Shown here: one piece after another, positions 49,166-57,287 of the stretch | How the letters are laid out: each line of letters starts with the position of its first letter | How positions within the stretch are numbered: the first letter of the stretch is position 1 | NCBI RefSeq assembly: GCF_009911595.1 | Contig: NZ_QWKG01000004.1 | Coordinates: 1-64,000, forward strand | DNA: 64,000 nucleotides | Origin: Colidextribacter sp. OB.20 | GTDB taxonomy: Bacteria; Bacillota; Clostridia; Oscillospirales; Oscillospiraceae | Direction of reading: 5' to 3' | Notes under the pieces: generated by a model | Databases searched by the model: none | Seen by the model: the letters and a program-made list of their open reading frames with translations, nothing else | What the model was told of the DNA's origin: nothing | Position numbers and translations under genes: made by a program

Positions 49166-50573
49166 GGCAGAGCAGGCGGTCCTGGGCTCAATCCTCATTG
49201 ACTCCAGGTGTCTGGAGGCGGCGGCCCGGATCCTGCGCCCCCAGGACTTTGCCCTGGAGCTGAATCGGGAGCTGTACCAGGTAATCCTGGCGATGGACCG
49301 GGGAAAACAGCGCATTGATCCGGTGACCGTGCTGGAGGGAATGAAGCGGGCGGGCTGTTACGTCGAGGGTGCATCCCGCAGCTATCTGCTCCAGCTGATG
49401 GACGTCACGCCAACAGCGGCCAATGTGGAGGAGTACGCCAAGATCGTCCGGGAGGAGGCGTTGAAGCGGGGAGTGGCGGCGGTGGCCGAGTACATCACGA
49501 CGGAGCTGGCCGAATACACCCCGACCCCGGACGTGCTGATGGAGGCCGTCCGGCGGCTGGAGGACCTGCAAAAGGACGGCGTGAACGAGGACCTTTTGGA
49601 CCCGGACAGCGCCATGCTGGCCTTCTATGCCCACCGGGACCTGGTTGCCCAGGGCGGCGGTGCGTTTGTGCCGACAGGCTATCAGGATCTGGACCAGCAG
49701 CTGGGGGGCGGGATGCTGAACAGCGGCATGTATGTCCTGGCCGCCCGGCCGGGCATGGGAAAAACTACCCTGGCAATCAACATCGCCGACCGGCTGGCTA
49801 AGCAGGGCAGGCCTGTGCTCTTTGTGTCGCTGGAGATGGACCCGGAGCAGCTGGAGTCCAAACGCCTGGCCCGTGAGACGGGCATCCCCGCCAACCGGCT
49901 GCTGATGGGTGTGCTTACGGACGAGGAGGAGGCCGCCGTCGCCGATGCGGCGGATGTGATCCGGGCTTTGCCCGTTCACATCAACCGCCGGGATACAGCG
50001 ACGGTGGCCGATGTGGAGCAGATGGCCCGCCGGGTAAAGGACCTGGCTCTCATCGTCATTGACTACATCGGCAAGCTCCGTCCGGAGCTGCGTGGGCGGA
50101 GCCCCGGACGGGTGGAGTACATGACGGAGATTTCCGGGGACATCAAGAGTCTGGCCCGCCGCTTCCGGGTGCCAGTGCTGGCCCTGTGCCAGCTGAACCG
50201 GGCGGGCTCAGACCGTAAAGACCCAACGCCTATTTTGACCGACCTGAGGGACACCGGAGCCATTGAACAGGACGCGGACGGAGTGATATTTCTCCACAGG
50301 CCTGACTATTACCAGTCTCAGAAGGCCGCAGGGACGATATCGGAGCTTCAGGTCATTCTGGCGAAGAATCGCCACGGCTCTTCCGGAGAATGTACGATGG
50401 CGTTTGATATGAGGTCCAGCAAAATGACGACCTCCCATTACCGGCCGGTGGCGCGGAGGAGAGACCCGGAGCAGCTGGGCCCCACACAGATGACATGGGA
50501 AGAAATGGAGGACAAGTGGGACAAGGAAAACCCCTTTACGGATAAGGAGGAACAGCATGACACAGACAGATAA
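49152..50573 (+). CDS. dnaB: Replicative DNA helicase DnaB, phage type
   Basis: A 473-residue hexameric helicase. N-terminal domain (1-110; ALEAEQAVLGSILIDSRCLE), linker helix, and RecA-like ATPase with Walker A ARPGMGKTTLA, Walker B IVIDYIGKL and Arg-finger region DLRDTGAIEQDADGVIFLHR. It unwinds DNA at the phage fork. Start overlaps the DnaD-like gene by 14 bases and its stop overlaps the next gene. Confidence 0.93.
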   Translation: MRALEAEQAVLGSILIDSRCLEAAARILRPQDFALELNRELYQVILAMDRGKQRIDPVTVLEGMKRAGCYVEGASRSYLLQLMDVTPTAANVEEYAKIVREEALKRGVAAVAEYITTELAEYTPTPDVLMEAVRRLEDLQKDGVNEDLLDPDSAMLAFYAHRDLVAQGGGAFVPTGYQDLDQQLGGGMLNSGMYVLAARPGMGKTTLAINIADRLAKQGRPVLFVSLEMDPEQLESKRLARETGIPANRLLMGVLTDEEEAAVADAADVIRALPVHINRRDTATVADVEQMARRVKDLALIVIDYIGKLRPELRGRSPGRVEYMTEISGDIKSLARRFRVPVLALCQLNRAGSDRKDPTPILTDLRDTGAIEQDADGVIFLHRPDYYQSQKAAGTISELQVILAKNRHGSSGECTMAFDMRSSKMTTSHYRPVARRRDPEQLGPTQMTWEEMEDKWDKENPFTDKEEQHDTDR

Positions 50574-51615
50574 AGCGGCCCTGTCGGACCGGCTAAGCAA
50601 TATCGGGCTGGTGACGCCAACCCTGGCGGAGGGCCAGCCTGGTCAGATGGACGCCGTCCGGGACATTGAAACCATCACAGGCGAGATTTTGGAGGCTAAG
50701 CGGGTAGGTGGTGAGGCGATTCTTACTATTGGTCGGGGCCTGATTGAGGCGAAGGCCATGCTGGAACATGGTGAGTGGCTGACATGGCTGAGCGAGAAGA
50801 TAGAGTTTTCCGAGCGTCAGGCCCAGCGGCTCATGAAGATTGCCAGAGAGTATTCAAATCCGACACTGGTGTCGGATTTGGGAGCCCGCAAAGCCTTGCA
50901 GCTGTTGGCGTTGCCGGAAGCTGAACGGGAGGAGTTTCTCACTGAGACCCACCAGGTGAACGGGGAGGAGAAAGCGGTTATCGACATGACCTCCCGGGAG
51001 CTGGAGAAAGCCATCAAGGAGCGGGATGAGGCCCGGAGGGTGGCGGAGCAGGCAAAGGCAGACAGCCGGGCCGCTGAGGAGGAGCGGCAGGCGCTGATGG
51101 AGAGCATTAAAGCAGCCAACGCGCTTTTAGATTTGGCCAAGTCGGAGAAAGAGGAGACAGCCAACTATGTCGAGAAGCTGAAGAAGCAGCTGTCCGAGTT
51201 GAAGGCGGCGCCAGTGGACGTGGCAGTAATGGAAGTGGACCAGGCAGCGCTGGACAAGGCCCGGGCCGAGGGCGAGGCCGCCAAGGCGGAGGAGATTGCG
51301 GCCCTCCAGGCCAAACTGGACAAGGCCAATGAGTCGAAGAAAAAAGCCGACGAGAAGCGAAGAAACGCCGAGGCCACTGCGGACATTCTCAAGCTTCAGC
51401 TGGAGGAGGTAGCGAAAAACAGAGAGAAAGCCGCTGCTATGTCCGACCCGGATGTGGCTAAATTCCAGGTCTACTTTGACCAGGCTCAGGAGGTAGTCAA
51501 CAAGCTGCGGGGGCTTCTCATGAGGGCCCGGGGGCGGGAAGAACAGACCACCGCTGAAAAATTGACCAGGGCTATCCTGGCGTTGAGCGACGCGATAAGG
51601 GAGGCTGCGAAATGA
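50557..51615 (+). CDS. DUF3102-containing coiled-coil protein
   Basis: A 352-residue protein. Residues 35-120 match DUF3102 (GGEAILTIGRGLIEAKAMLEHG, LSEKIEFSERQAQRLMKIAR), which has a helix-turn-helix-like fold. From 145 to 300 there is a long Lys/Glu/Ala-rich coiled coil. Such proteins are common in Firmicutes phages and plasmids near replication or partition genes. It overlaps dnaB by 17 bases and is coupled to the next gene. Confidence 0.85.
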   Translation: MTQTDKAALSDRLSNIGLVTPTLAEGQPGQMDAVRDIETITGEILEAKRVGGEAILTIGRGLIEAKAMLEHGEWLTWLSEKIEFSERQAQRLMKIAREYSNPTLVSDLGARKALQLLALPEAEREEFLTETHQVNGEEKAVIDMTSRELEKAIKERDEARRVAEQAKADSRAAEEERQALMESIKAANALLDLAKSEKEETANYVEKLKKQLSELKAAPVDVAVMEVDQAALDKARAEGEAAKAEEIAALQAKLDKANESKKKADEKRRNAEATADILKLQLEEVAKNREKAAAMSDPDVAKFQVYFDQAQEVVNKLRGLLMRARGREEQTTAEKLTRAILALSDAIREAAK

Positions 51616-51974
51616 ACAGCTGGTATGAGCAGGCTAAGGGTAAGTTGGAGAAGGGCGCCAAGGAGGTCAAAGGCCAAAAGGAAGGTGCAATGAAGTCCGC
51701 TGTCAAAAATACTCTGCTTGACTTCTGCCAGCAGAATGAGGAGTTCGCCCAGGCTGTAGCCCAGGGCGGGAGCTTTCCTGAGTGCATGGCGGCGGTGGCC
51801 AAGGGGGCAGGAAACAGCATCTCCGACCTGGACGCCTATAAGCGGGCCGTGTCCTTCTACTTTCCCGGTGCAGCGGTCTCAATGATCATGCGGATCGACC
51901 TGTGCGGGAGCGTCCGGGCGGAGGAGCCGGAAGAGGACAACGTCCTGCAGCTCAACTTCGACGACTTCCTGTGA
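51612..51974 (+). CDS. PcfK-like protein (AcrIIA9 family candidate)
   Basis: A 120-residue protein resembling the PcfK-like family, in which the Cas9 inhibitor AcrIIA9 was found. Shared pattern: a Lys/Glu-rich start, helix TLLDFCQQNEEFAQAVAQG, the SFPECMAAVAKGAG segment and a final acidic tail (DNVLQLNFDDFL). The next gene is PcfJ-like, the usual partner in plasmids and phages. So anti-CRISPR activity is possible but not shown, since most members are untested. Coupled to the upstream gene (ATGA). Confidence 0.7.
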   Translation: MNSWYEQAKGKLEKGAKEVKGQKEGAMKSAVKNTLLDFCQQNEEFAQAVAQGGSFPECMAAVAKGAGNSISDLDAYKRAVSFYFPGAAVSMIMRIDLCGSVRAEEPEEDNVLQLNFDDFL

Positions 51975-51984
51975 GGTGGACGGT

Positions 51985-53649
51985 ATGGCAAAGTGTAATG
52001 TGGACGCCATCGCCGGCGCGGAACTGCTGAGCCGCTTCCAGGCATACCTGACGGGCGAGGAGGAGGAGCAGGTCAAGGAAAGGTTCACCGGCCTGTGCTT
52101 CTATGAGACCTTCGGTCGGCGGGACTACCGGGAGTGCTGCTGCACCAAATGCGAACAGACCTTTAGTGTGGAGAAAGATGAAGACAAGGATTTTTTCAAG
52201 GCACATCACAACGACTACGTCACCTGCCCGGCGTGTAGGGAAGAGGTCCAACTGAAAAGCCTGGGGCGGATCCGAAATTTCTCCAACCTCCGGGAGACCA
52301 TCCCAGCGGTCTTCCTCCGGGCGGACAAAGAGGGCGCCCTGCTGATCTCCGCCGGACTGGCGACCCGGAAGATCCCAGGCTGGAATGACCTAACCCCATG
52401 GGTGGATTGGACCGAGAAGGCCCGGTATTATCTGGCCCCCGGTCGGGTGATGGGGTGGAAGCGGTCAATCGACTACTATTTCGGGATGATAATGGGCCCT
52501 CAGCCCTGGACGCAGATGAAAAACATCTGCAAGCCCTTCCAGAACAATCCATACCGTTGCCTCACCGACCATTACTGGCTGTTCGGGCTGGAGGCCCTGG
52601 AGCGGTCAAAATTCCGGTACTGCCAGATCAATGAGTGGTATCGTGATGTAGTGGGGTGCTGGTTGGAGGAGGACAACAAGGTCCGGCTGTGTATTGAGTT
52701 TCTGGCAGAGTACGCCCTCCACCCTCAGATGGAGCTGGCGGTGAAGCTGGGGCTTACCGATGCGGTAACCGATCTGTGTGAGGGAAAGAAAAATCACCAG
52801 GACCTGAACTGGCAGGCAGACAAGCCCTGGGACTTTTTCCGGCTGTCCAAAGCGGATGCCAAAGCCTTCCTGGCGGCGCCCTCCCTGACGCTGCTCCACT
52901 GGATCCACGAGGAACAGCGGGCCGGGGCGGAACTGCTGGTCCGGGACATGATCCGGTTGTGGAGCTCCTTTGGCGGGGCCCAGGCGAAAAAGCTGGCCAG
53001 CTGCACCCTGCGGTGTAAGGTCAGCCCTCAGAAGGCGGAGCGGTATGTGCTGTCTGTCCTGGGGCCGATCGCCCAGGACCAGGCGGCGGAGCTGTGGTAC
53101 GACTACCTGGATATGGCCGGGAAGCTGGGGTACGACCTGAACCGGGAGGATGTCTTGATGCCAAAGGACCTGCGGGCGCGGCACGACGCGGCGGCTCAGA
53201 CGATACAGGCGGAGGAGGATAAGAAGCAGTCCAAAGCCTACGCCAAACGGCTGGAGGAGCTGCGGAAAAAGTATGAGTTTGAGCTGGACGGCCTGCGGGT
53301 CGTGGTCCCGGAGAACGCCCGGCAGATCGTGGAGGAGGGGCGGATCCTCAAGCACTGTGTGGGCGGCTACGCGGGCCGGCACATCCAGGGCAAGACCACG
53401 ATCCTCTTCCTGCGGCGCTCCCGCCGGCCAGAGCGATCCTACGTCACCATCGAGATGACGGGAGCCGGCCAGACAGATATCATGCAGATCCATGGGTACA
53501 GAAACGAGCACTACAGAGGCGGCATTAGTCCCAGAGATCAGTATGAGCACTTTTTGTCCGTATGGAAGGGGTGGCTGAAGGCCGGGAGCAGACGGGACCG
53601 GCAGGGCCGGCCGGTGCTGCCCCAGGAGCAAAAGGCAGGCGTTGCCTGA
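51985..53649 (+). CDS. PcfJ-like protein
   Basis: A 554-residue protein of the PcfJ-like family (PcfJ domain in the C-terminal third). A zinc-finger-like start has CCCTKCEQTFSVEK and CPACREEV. The conserved C-terminal segment is GRILKHCVGGYAGRHIQGKT, then RSYVTIEMTGAGQTDIMQIHG and YRNEHYRGG. Function unknown; found in conjugative plasmids and Firmicutes phages with PcfK. ATG 51985 follows GAGGTGG. It follows the PcfK-like gene by 10 bases. Confidence 0.85.
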   Translation: MAKCNVDAIAGAELLSRFQAYLTGEEEEQVKERFTGLCFYETFGRRDYRECCCTKCEQTFSVEKDEDKDFFKAHHNDYVTCPACREEVQLKSLGRIRNFSNLRETIPAVFLRADKEGALLISAGLATRKIPGWNDLTPWVDWTEKARYYLAPGRVMGWKRSIDYYFGMIMGPQPWTQMKNICKPFQNNPYRCLTDHYWLFGLEALERSKFRYCQINEWYRDVVGCWLEEDNKVRLCIEFLAEYALHPQMELAVKLGLTDAVTDLCEGKKNHQDLNWQADKPWDFFRLSKADAKAFLAAPSLTLLHWIHEEQRAGAELLVRDMIRLWSSFGGAQAKKLASCTLRCKVSPQKAERYVLSVLGPIAQDQAAELWYDYLDMAGKLGYDLNREDVLMPKDLRARHDAAAQTIQAEEDKKQSKAYAKRLEELRKKYEFELDGLRVVVPENARQIVEEGRILKHCVGGYAGRHIQGKTTILFLRRSRRPERSYVTIEMTGAGQTDIMQIHGYRNEHYRGGISPRDQYEHFLSVWKGWLKAGSRRDRQGRPVLPQEQKAGVA

Positions 53650-53798
53650 TGCTGACCATCGTCTGTCAGGTGGACCGCCCGCCCGGCCAGGCTATCGGCG
53701 TGAAGGAGCAGGTGGCCATGGCCCTGGAACACATTGGCGATGTCCGGGTAGTGTCAGTGACAGAGACCCACCCGGAGCAGCTGAGGATTGGAGGATAA
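53649..53798 (+). CDS. Small paralogue protein A (49 aa)
   Basis: A 49-residue protein (MLTIVCQVDRPPGQAIGVKE) whose close paralogue lies at 54929-55078; both share PPGQAIGVKE, an RV(V/I)SV segment and EQ(L/M) end. Starts directly at the PcfJ stop. Probably a small adaptor; not recognised. Confidence 0.65.
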   Translation: MLTIVCQVDRPPGQAIGVKEQVAMALEHIGDVRVVSVTETHPEQLRIGG

Positions 53799-53799
53799 T

Positions 53800-54282
53800 A
53801 TGAGACTTTTAAAACCTGGTGAATCATGTCCCCTATGCGGGATGTCTATCCGAGAGGGGCTTCCTAAACGGGAATTGCTGCTTCTTAGCTATGTGGCAGA
53901 AGGTATGTCATTGTTGGATGCGATAAATGCTCTAACCGAGGTGATGGAGCTGCCTCCACTGGGCGGGGTGGTGGTGCAGGGAGATGCTTTGGCGGAACCT
54001 CTTGAGCCTGGGCCTCCAGAACAGGTCAAAACGGAGTCAGAGGACATAGGGGCGGAAAAGCGGGCTATTGTACAAAGGCTGAAAGCATACCGGGATGCCT
54101 ACGGGCTGGGCTGTCTGGATAAGGTCGCTGAAAAGACTGCCCACAGGAAGGGAGCCCGCATATCGGAGGATACTCTACGGGATATCGCTGGCGGCTGTGC
54201 CCCTAAAATGGAGCTGTCTGAGTGGCAAAAGATTGCCAAAGCTCTGGATGCGCTGGAGGCCAAGGAGGCAGCGAATGGCTAA
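53800..54282 (+). CDS. Unknown protein with CxxC and C-terminal helical repeat
   Basis: A 160-residue protein: a CPLC zinc-finger-like pair near the N terminus, a linker, and a helical C-terminal region (GLGCLDKVAEKTAHRKGARI, SEDTLRDIAGGCAPKMELSE) with HTH-like pattern. ATG 53800 follows GGAGGATAAT. It overlaps the Rep-like gene by eight bases. A broken copy of its 3' end is at 54797-54931. Confidence 0.65.
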   Translation: MRLLKPGESCPLCGMSIREGLPKRELLLLSYVAEGMSLLDAINALTEVMELPPLGGVVVQGDALAEPLEPGPPEQVKTESEDIGAEKRAIVQRLKAYRDAYGLGCLDKVAEKTAHRKGARISEDTLRDIAGGCAPKMELSEWQKIAKALDALEAKEAANG

Positions 54283-54868
54283 AACATTAAAACAAGTTCG
54301 CTGCGGCCGGCTGGTGTGTGCTGTTGTGTATACTGCACCGGCAGTGGGAGACTCCCCGAAAGCCAGGGCCCAGAAGCAGAAGGCAAGTACCGCCGCCCGG
54401 GAGCGGCTGAACGCCAGGACTTCCTTCCAGAAGCTGGAGCGGACACTGGCCGCTAATTTTGACAACGGGGATTTGTTTCTGACCTTGACTTTTGGCGACA
54501 AATATCTTACTGAGACCAGAGAGCAGACAATAAAGCGGGCCCGGAACTTCTTTGGCAAGTTCCGGGCAGCGAGAAGAGCCAGAGGACAGCCTCTGAAATA
54601 TATCTATGTAGTGGAGGGGCACTGCCCCGGGGGGCGGCCTCATATCCATGTGGTTGTTAATTCTACCGGGGATGACCTGGAGGAGATTAAACGTCTATGG
54701 GTTTACGGTGATAACATAGAAATGAGGCGGCTGATCTTCAACAAGGATTATACCTATGAGGATCTGGCCAGTTATCTGACCAAAGATCCTCGAAACGACT
54801 GCCCACAGGAAGGGAGGCCGCATATCGAAGGATACTCTCCGGGATATTGCTGGCAGCTGTGCCTCTAA
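54275..54868 (+). pseudogene. HUH Rep-like protein A, 3' end replaced
   Basis: The first 175 residues match the intact Rep-like protein at 55131: motif 1 FLTLTFGD, motif 2 HIH (RPHIHVVVN) and motif 3 ASYLTKDP. At about 54,797 the gene runs into a duplicate of the previous gene's 3' end, adding an unrelated tail of 22 residues before the stop. Length is 197 against 253 residues. The catalytic motifs remain, so some activity is possible. Confidence 0.75.
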
Positions 54869-54931
54869 AATGGAGCTGTCTGAGTGGCGGAAGATTGCCA
54901 GGGCGTTGGATTCTCTGGAGGCAGTCCCATG
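54797..54931 (+). pseudogene. Duplicate fragment of the 160-aa gene
   Basis: About 125 bases repeat 54135-54262 at roughly 85-90% identity, keeping the codon frame (TAHRKGGRISKDTLRDIAGS, then MELSEWRKIARALDSL). Only the 3' part of the gene survives. Its stop overlaps the start of small protein B, so the stop is natural and the lost part lies upstream. Confidence 0.8.
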
Positions 54932-55078
54932 CTGAGGATCATCACCGAAGTGGATGCCCCACCAGGGCAGGCCATTGGCGTCAAGGAAGCCCTGGCTATG
55001 GAGGCGGAGCGGTACGGCGATACCCGGGTGATCTCCGTGGTAGAAGTGCTGCCGGAGCAGATGAAGCTGCAAGATTAA
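54929..55078 (+). CDS. Small paralogue protein B (49 aa)
   Basis: A 49-residue paralogue of the protein at 53649 (MLRIITEVDAPPGQAIGVKE). Same length and ending pattern, so selection may keep it. The start overlaps the fragment's stop (ATGCTGA). Confidence 0.65.
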   Translation: MLRIITEVDAPPGQAIGVKEALAMEAERYGDTRVISVVEVLPEQMKLQD

Positions 55079-55130
55079 AGGACGAAGGCCATGAGGGCTA
55101 CGGTCTGTTGGATAACAGGAGGCAGACCTC

Positions 55131-55892
55131 GTGGCAAAATTCAAGAAAATTATTGTCGCCGGGCCGCTGGTGGTAGAGTGCATCTACCCCGCGCCCAACC
55201 CCAGGGACAGCGCCGGGGTCCGAGCGGGCAAAAAGGCCCTGTCATCGGCGGCCCAACAGCAGATGAACCTGAAATACGCTTATCAGAAGCTGGAGCTGCT
55301 GATTGCCGCCAACTTTGGTGTCAGGGACCTGTATGTGACCCTCACCTATGACGACGCCCACCTGCCCCGGAACCGGGCAGAGGCCCGGGCGGCTATGCGG
55401 GCCTTTTGGAAGCGGCTGAGGAAAGCCCGGAAAGAAAAGGGCCAGGAGCTGCGTTACCTCTACGTCACCGAGCACAAGCATGGAGAGGGCCGCTGGCATC
55501 ACCACGCATTGATCAACGGGACCGGCGAGGACTATGACCTGATCCGCCGGTTATGGGGCCAGGGCGGTGTGGAGTTCAAGCAGCTGCGCATTGACCGGGA
55601 TAAGAATTTTGAGACCCTGGCCCGGTATCTGTGCAAGGAGCAGCGGGACAAGGCGGGGCTGCGGCTGTGGTCTGGCTCCCGGAATTTGCGCAAGCCGGAG
55701 CGGGAGTGCTTCCGGGTTCCCAACGACACACAGCTGACCATCCCTCGCAATGCACCGATTACTTTTAATAACGATAATAGAGACACACTCTATGGCCATT
55801 TTCAATTTATTAAGTACCTGGCCGCTGGATGGGAGACTACCATAGGTCCCAGGCCCAAGGCCAAACGCCGGCGCCGACGGAAGCGGCCATAA
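55131..55892 (+). CDS. HUH-type Rep-like endonuclease B
   Basis: A 253-residue protein with HUH relaxase/Rep features: motif 1 DLYVTLTYDD, motif 2 HHH (GRWHHHALING), motif 3 with Tyr and Lys (ARYLCKEQ), and a very basic tail (RPKAKRRRRRKR). Such proteins nick single-strand DNA at rolling-circle origins. In this phage it stands with dnaB, an unusual mix, so it may drive replication start or act as a mobile-element remnant. GTG start after AGGAGG. Confidence 0.85.
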   Translation: MAKFKKIIVAGPLVVECIYPAPNPRDSAGVRAGKKALSSAAQQQMNLKYAYQKLELLIAANFGVRDLYVTLTYDDAHLPRNRAEARAAMRAFWKRLRKARKEKGQELRYLYVTEHKHGEGRWHHHALINGTGEDYDLIRRLWGQGGVEFKQLRIDRDKNFETLARYLCKEQRDKAGLRLWSGSRNLRKPERECFRVPNDTQLTIPRNAPITFNNDNRDTLYGHFQFIKYLAAGWETTIGPRPKAKRRRRRKRP

Positions 55893-55956
55893 CCTTTTTT
55901 AATATTTTTTCAGCCTTGAGGATTATATTAACTTATGGAAAAAGGAGTGGGAAACC

Positions 55957-56160
55957 TTGCAATTTGAATCCAAACATGGTAAAATGTTGACAGTAAGAGG
56001 CAAGTGGCTGGAATGTCCCACATGCCGCCGCAACCGGCAGATGATGCAGATACGCCCAGATACCGAGGGGCACAACATCGTGGCATTCTGCCGGGTATGC
56101 AAAACTGAACACATCGTGGATATCGTGAAGGGCGAATGCTTTGAGAGCTACGGCCAATGA
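55957..56160 (+). CDS. Cysteine-rich KTR protein
   Basis: A 67-residue zinc-ribbon protein: WLECPTCRRNRQMMQIRPDT and FCRVCKTEHIVDI give two CxxC pairs in the Cys-rich KTR pattern common in Firmicutes mobile elements. TTG start after AAAGGAG. Role unknown; probably a small nucleic-acid-binding factor. Confidence 0.8.
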   Translation: MQFESKHGKMLTVRGKWLECPTCRRNRQMMQIRPDTEGHNIVAFCRVCKTEHIVDIVKGECFESYGQ

Positions 56161-56230
56161 CTGGCGCTGAGACGCGCAGTTGTTGGCCGTAGCTTTTCGT
56201 TTTTCCCGATGACCGTGGAGGTGATAGCCC

Positions 56231-56602
56231 ATGGCTAACAGGCTATTGAGGCCTTGCCGGTATCCAGGATGTGGTGCGCTTACTCGCAACGGCTGGTGTT
56301 CTGCTCACAAGCCTAAGCAGGCGGCCCGCCGTGAGAGTGTAGCCTGGCACAACTGGTACGGCCTGTCGATTTGGACGGATGGCCTTAGGCCCGCCCAACT
56401 TCTGCGGGAACCGTTTTGCAGGGAGTGCGCCCGGCGGGGCTTTCGTGTCCGAGCCACCGACGTGGACCATGTCCAGGACCACAAGGGCAACTGGGCGCTG
56501 TTCATCGACGAGGGAAACCTGGAAAGCCTGTGCCACTCCTGCCACAGCCGGAAAACTATGCAGGAACAGTGGAAAAAACGGCGGGCAAAATTACGCAGAT
56601 GA
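56231..56602 (+). CDS. HNH endonuclease
   Basis: A 123-residue HNH nuclease: DVDHVQDHKGNWALFIDEGN and LESLCHSCHSRKT hold the H-N-H core, with CRECAR-type Cys pairs binding zinc. Placed directly before terminase, as in HK97-like phages, where it supports DNA packaging or cos cleavage. ATG after GGAGGTGA. Confidence 0.9.
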   Translation: MANRLLRPCRYPGCGALTRNGWCSAHKPKQAARRESVAWHNWYGLSIWTDGLRPAQLLREPFCRECARRGFRVRATDVDHVQDHKGNWALFIDEGNLESLCHSCHSRKTMQEQWKKRRAKLRR

Positions 56603-56795
56603 AAAACAAAACTCGGGAAGCTTTGGGTGCGTCGGCGCGCGGTAGGATTCAGGCGCGCGCGCAGGGCAAGGCTATGCCTTGCAGCCCCTACCCCCCCGGC
56701 CAAAAAAGTTTTTTGATGCCTCGTAGATGACCGCATGTCCTACTTCGTGAGAGATTTTTCCCCCATGGGAGAAGTTGGTGAAAGGGGTGATGTTG

Positions 56796-57287
56796 ATGGC
56801 GGGAAAAAGACAGCCGACTGTGTTGGTTAAGGCGAATGGGCGAAAGCATTTGAGCAAAGCGGAGGAGGCGGAGCGGCTGGCCGCTGAGCCTCAGGTGGAG
56901 CCTTCCGCCTGTGTAAAGCCGCCGGGTTGGCTGACAAAGCGGTTTCACAGTGAGTTCTTGGAGATTGGACAGATTCTGCTTAACGCCGGGCTTTATACCG
57001 AACTGGATCGGGATGTGCTTGGGCAGTATTTTGTGGCCCGAGATGGATGGTTGAAAGCGAACAAGAAAGCATCAGCTGCCATACGTGACAATGATGAAAA
57101 ACGGGCCCAGAGCTGGACGACGATTCAAAATACGTATTTTCGACAAGCCCGACAGTGCGGCGAAGTGATGGGTCTGAGCGTGACCAGCCGGTGTAGGCTG
57201 GTGGTTCCGGAGAGCGTCAAACAAAAGTCGGAAGACCAAAACCCATTCCTCCAGCTGATTGAGGGAGGACTGGCCAGTGAAGCCTGA
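56796..57287 (+). CDS. Terminase small subunit (P27-like)
   Basis: A 163-residue protein of the P27-like family: LYTELDRDVLGQYFVARDGW and a helix-rich C terminus, with FLEIGQILLNAG. It recognises phage DNA and directs the large subunit. ATG 56796 after AAAGGGG; the longer frame includes an upstream ATG with weaker context. Overlaps the large subunit by 11 bases. Confidence 0.88.
   Translation: MAGKRQPTVLVKANGRKHLSKAEEAERLAAEPQVEPSACVKPPGWLTKRFHSEFLEIGQILLNAGLYTELDRDVLGQYFVARDGWLKANKKASAAIRDNDEKRAQSWTTIQNTYFRQARQCGEVMGLSVTSRCRLVVPESVKQKSEDQNPFLQLIEGGLASEA

Noticed and set aside
54275-54868. Rep A as an intact gene
   Set aside because: The last 22 residues are translated from a duplicated piece of another gene in a wrong frame, and the protein is 56 residues shorter than its paralogue.
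56603-56795. cos site or gene between HNH and terminase
   Set aside because: The 190-bp gap has GC-rich short repeats (GGCGCGCGC-type) but no frame or symmetric cos-like motif that I can support.
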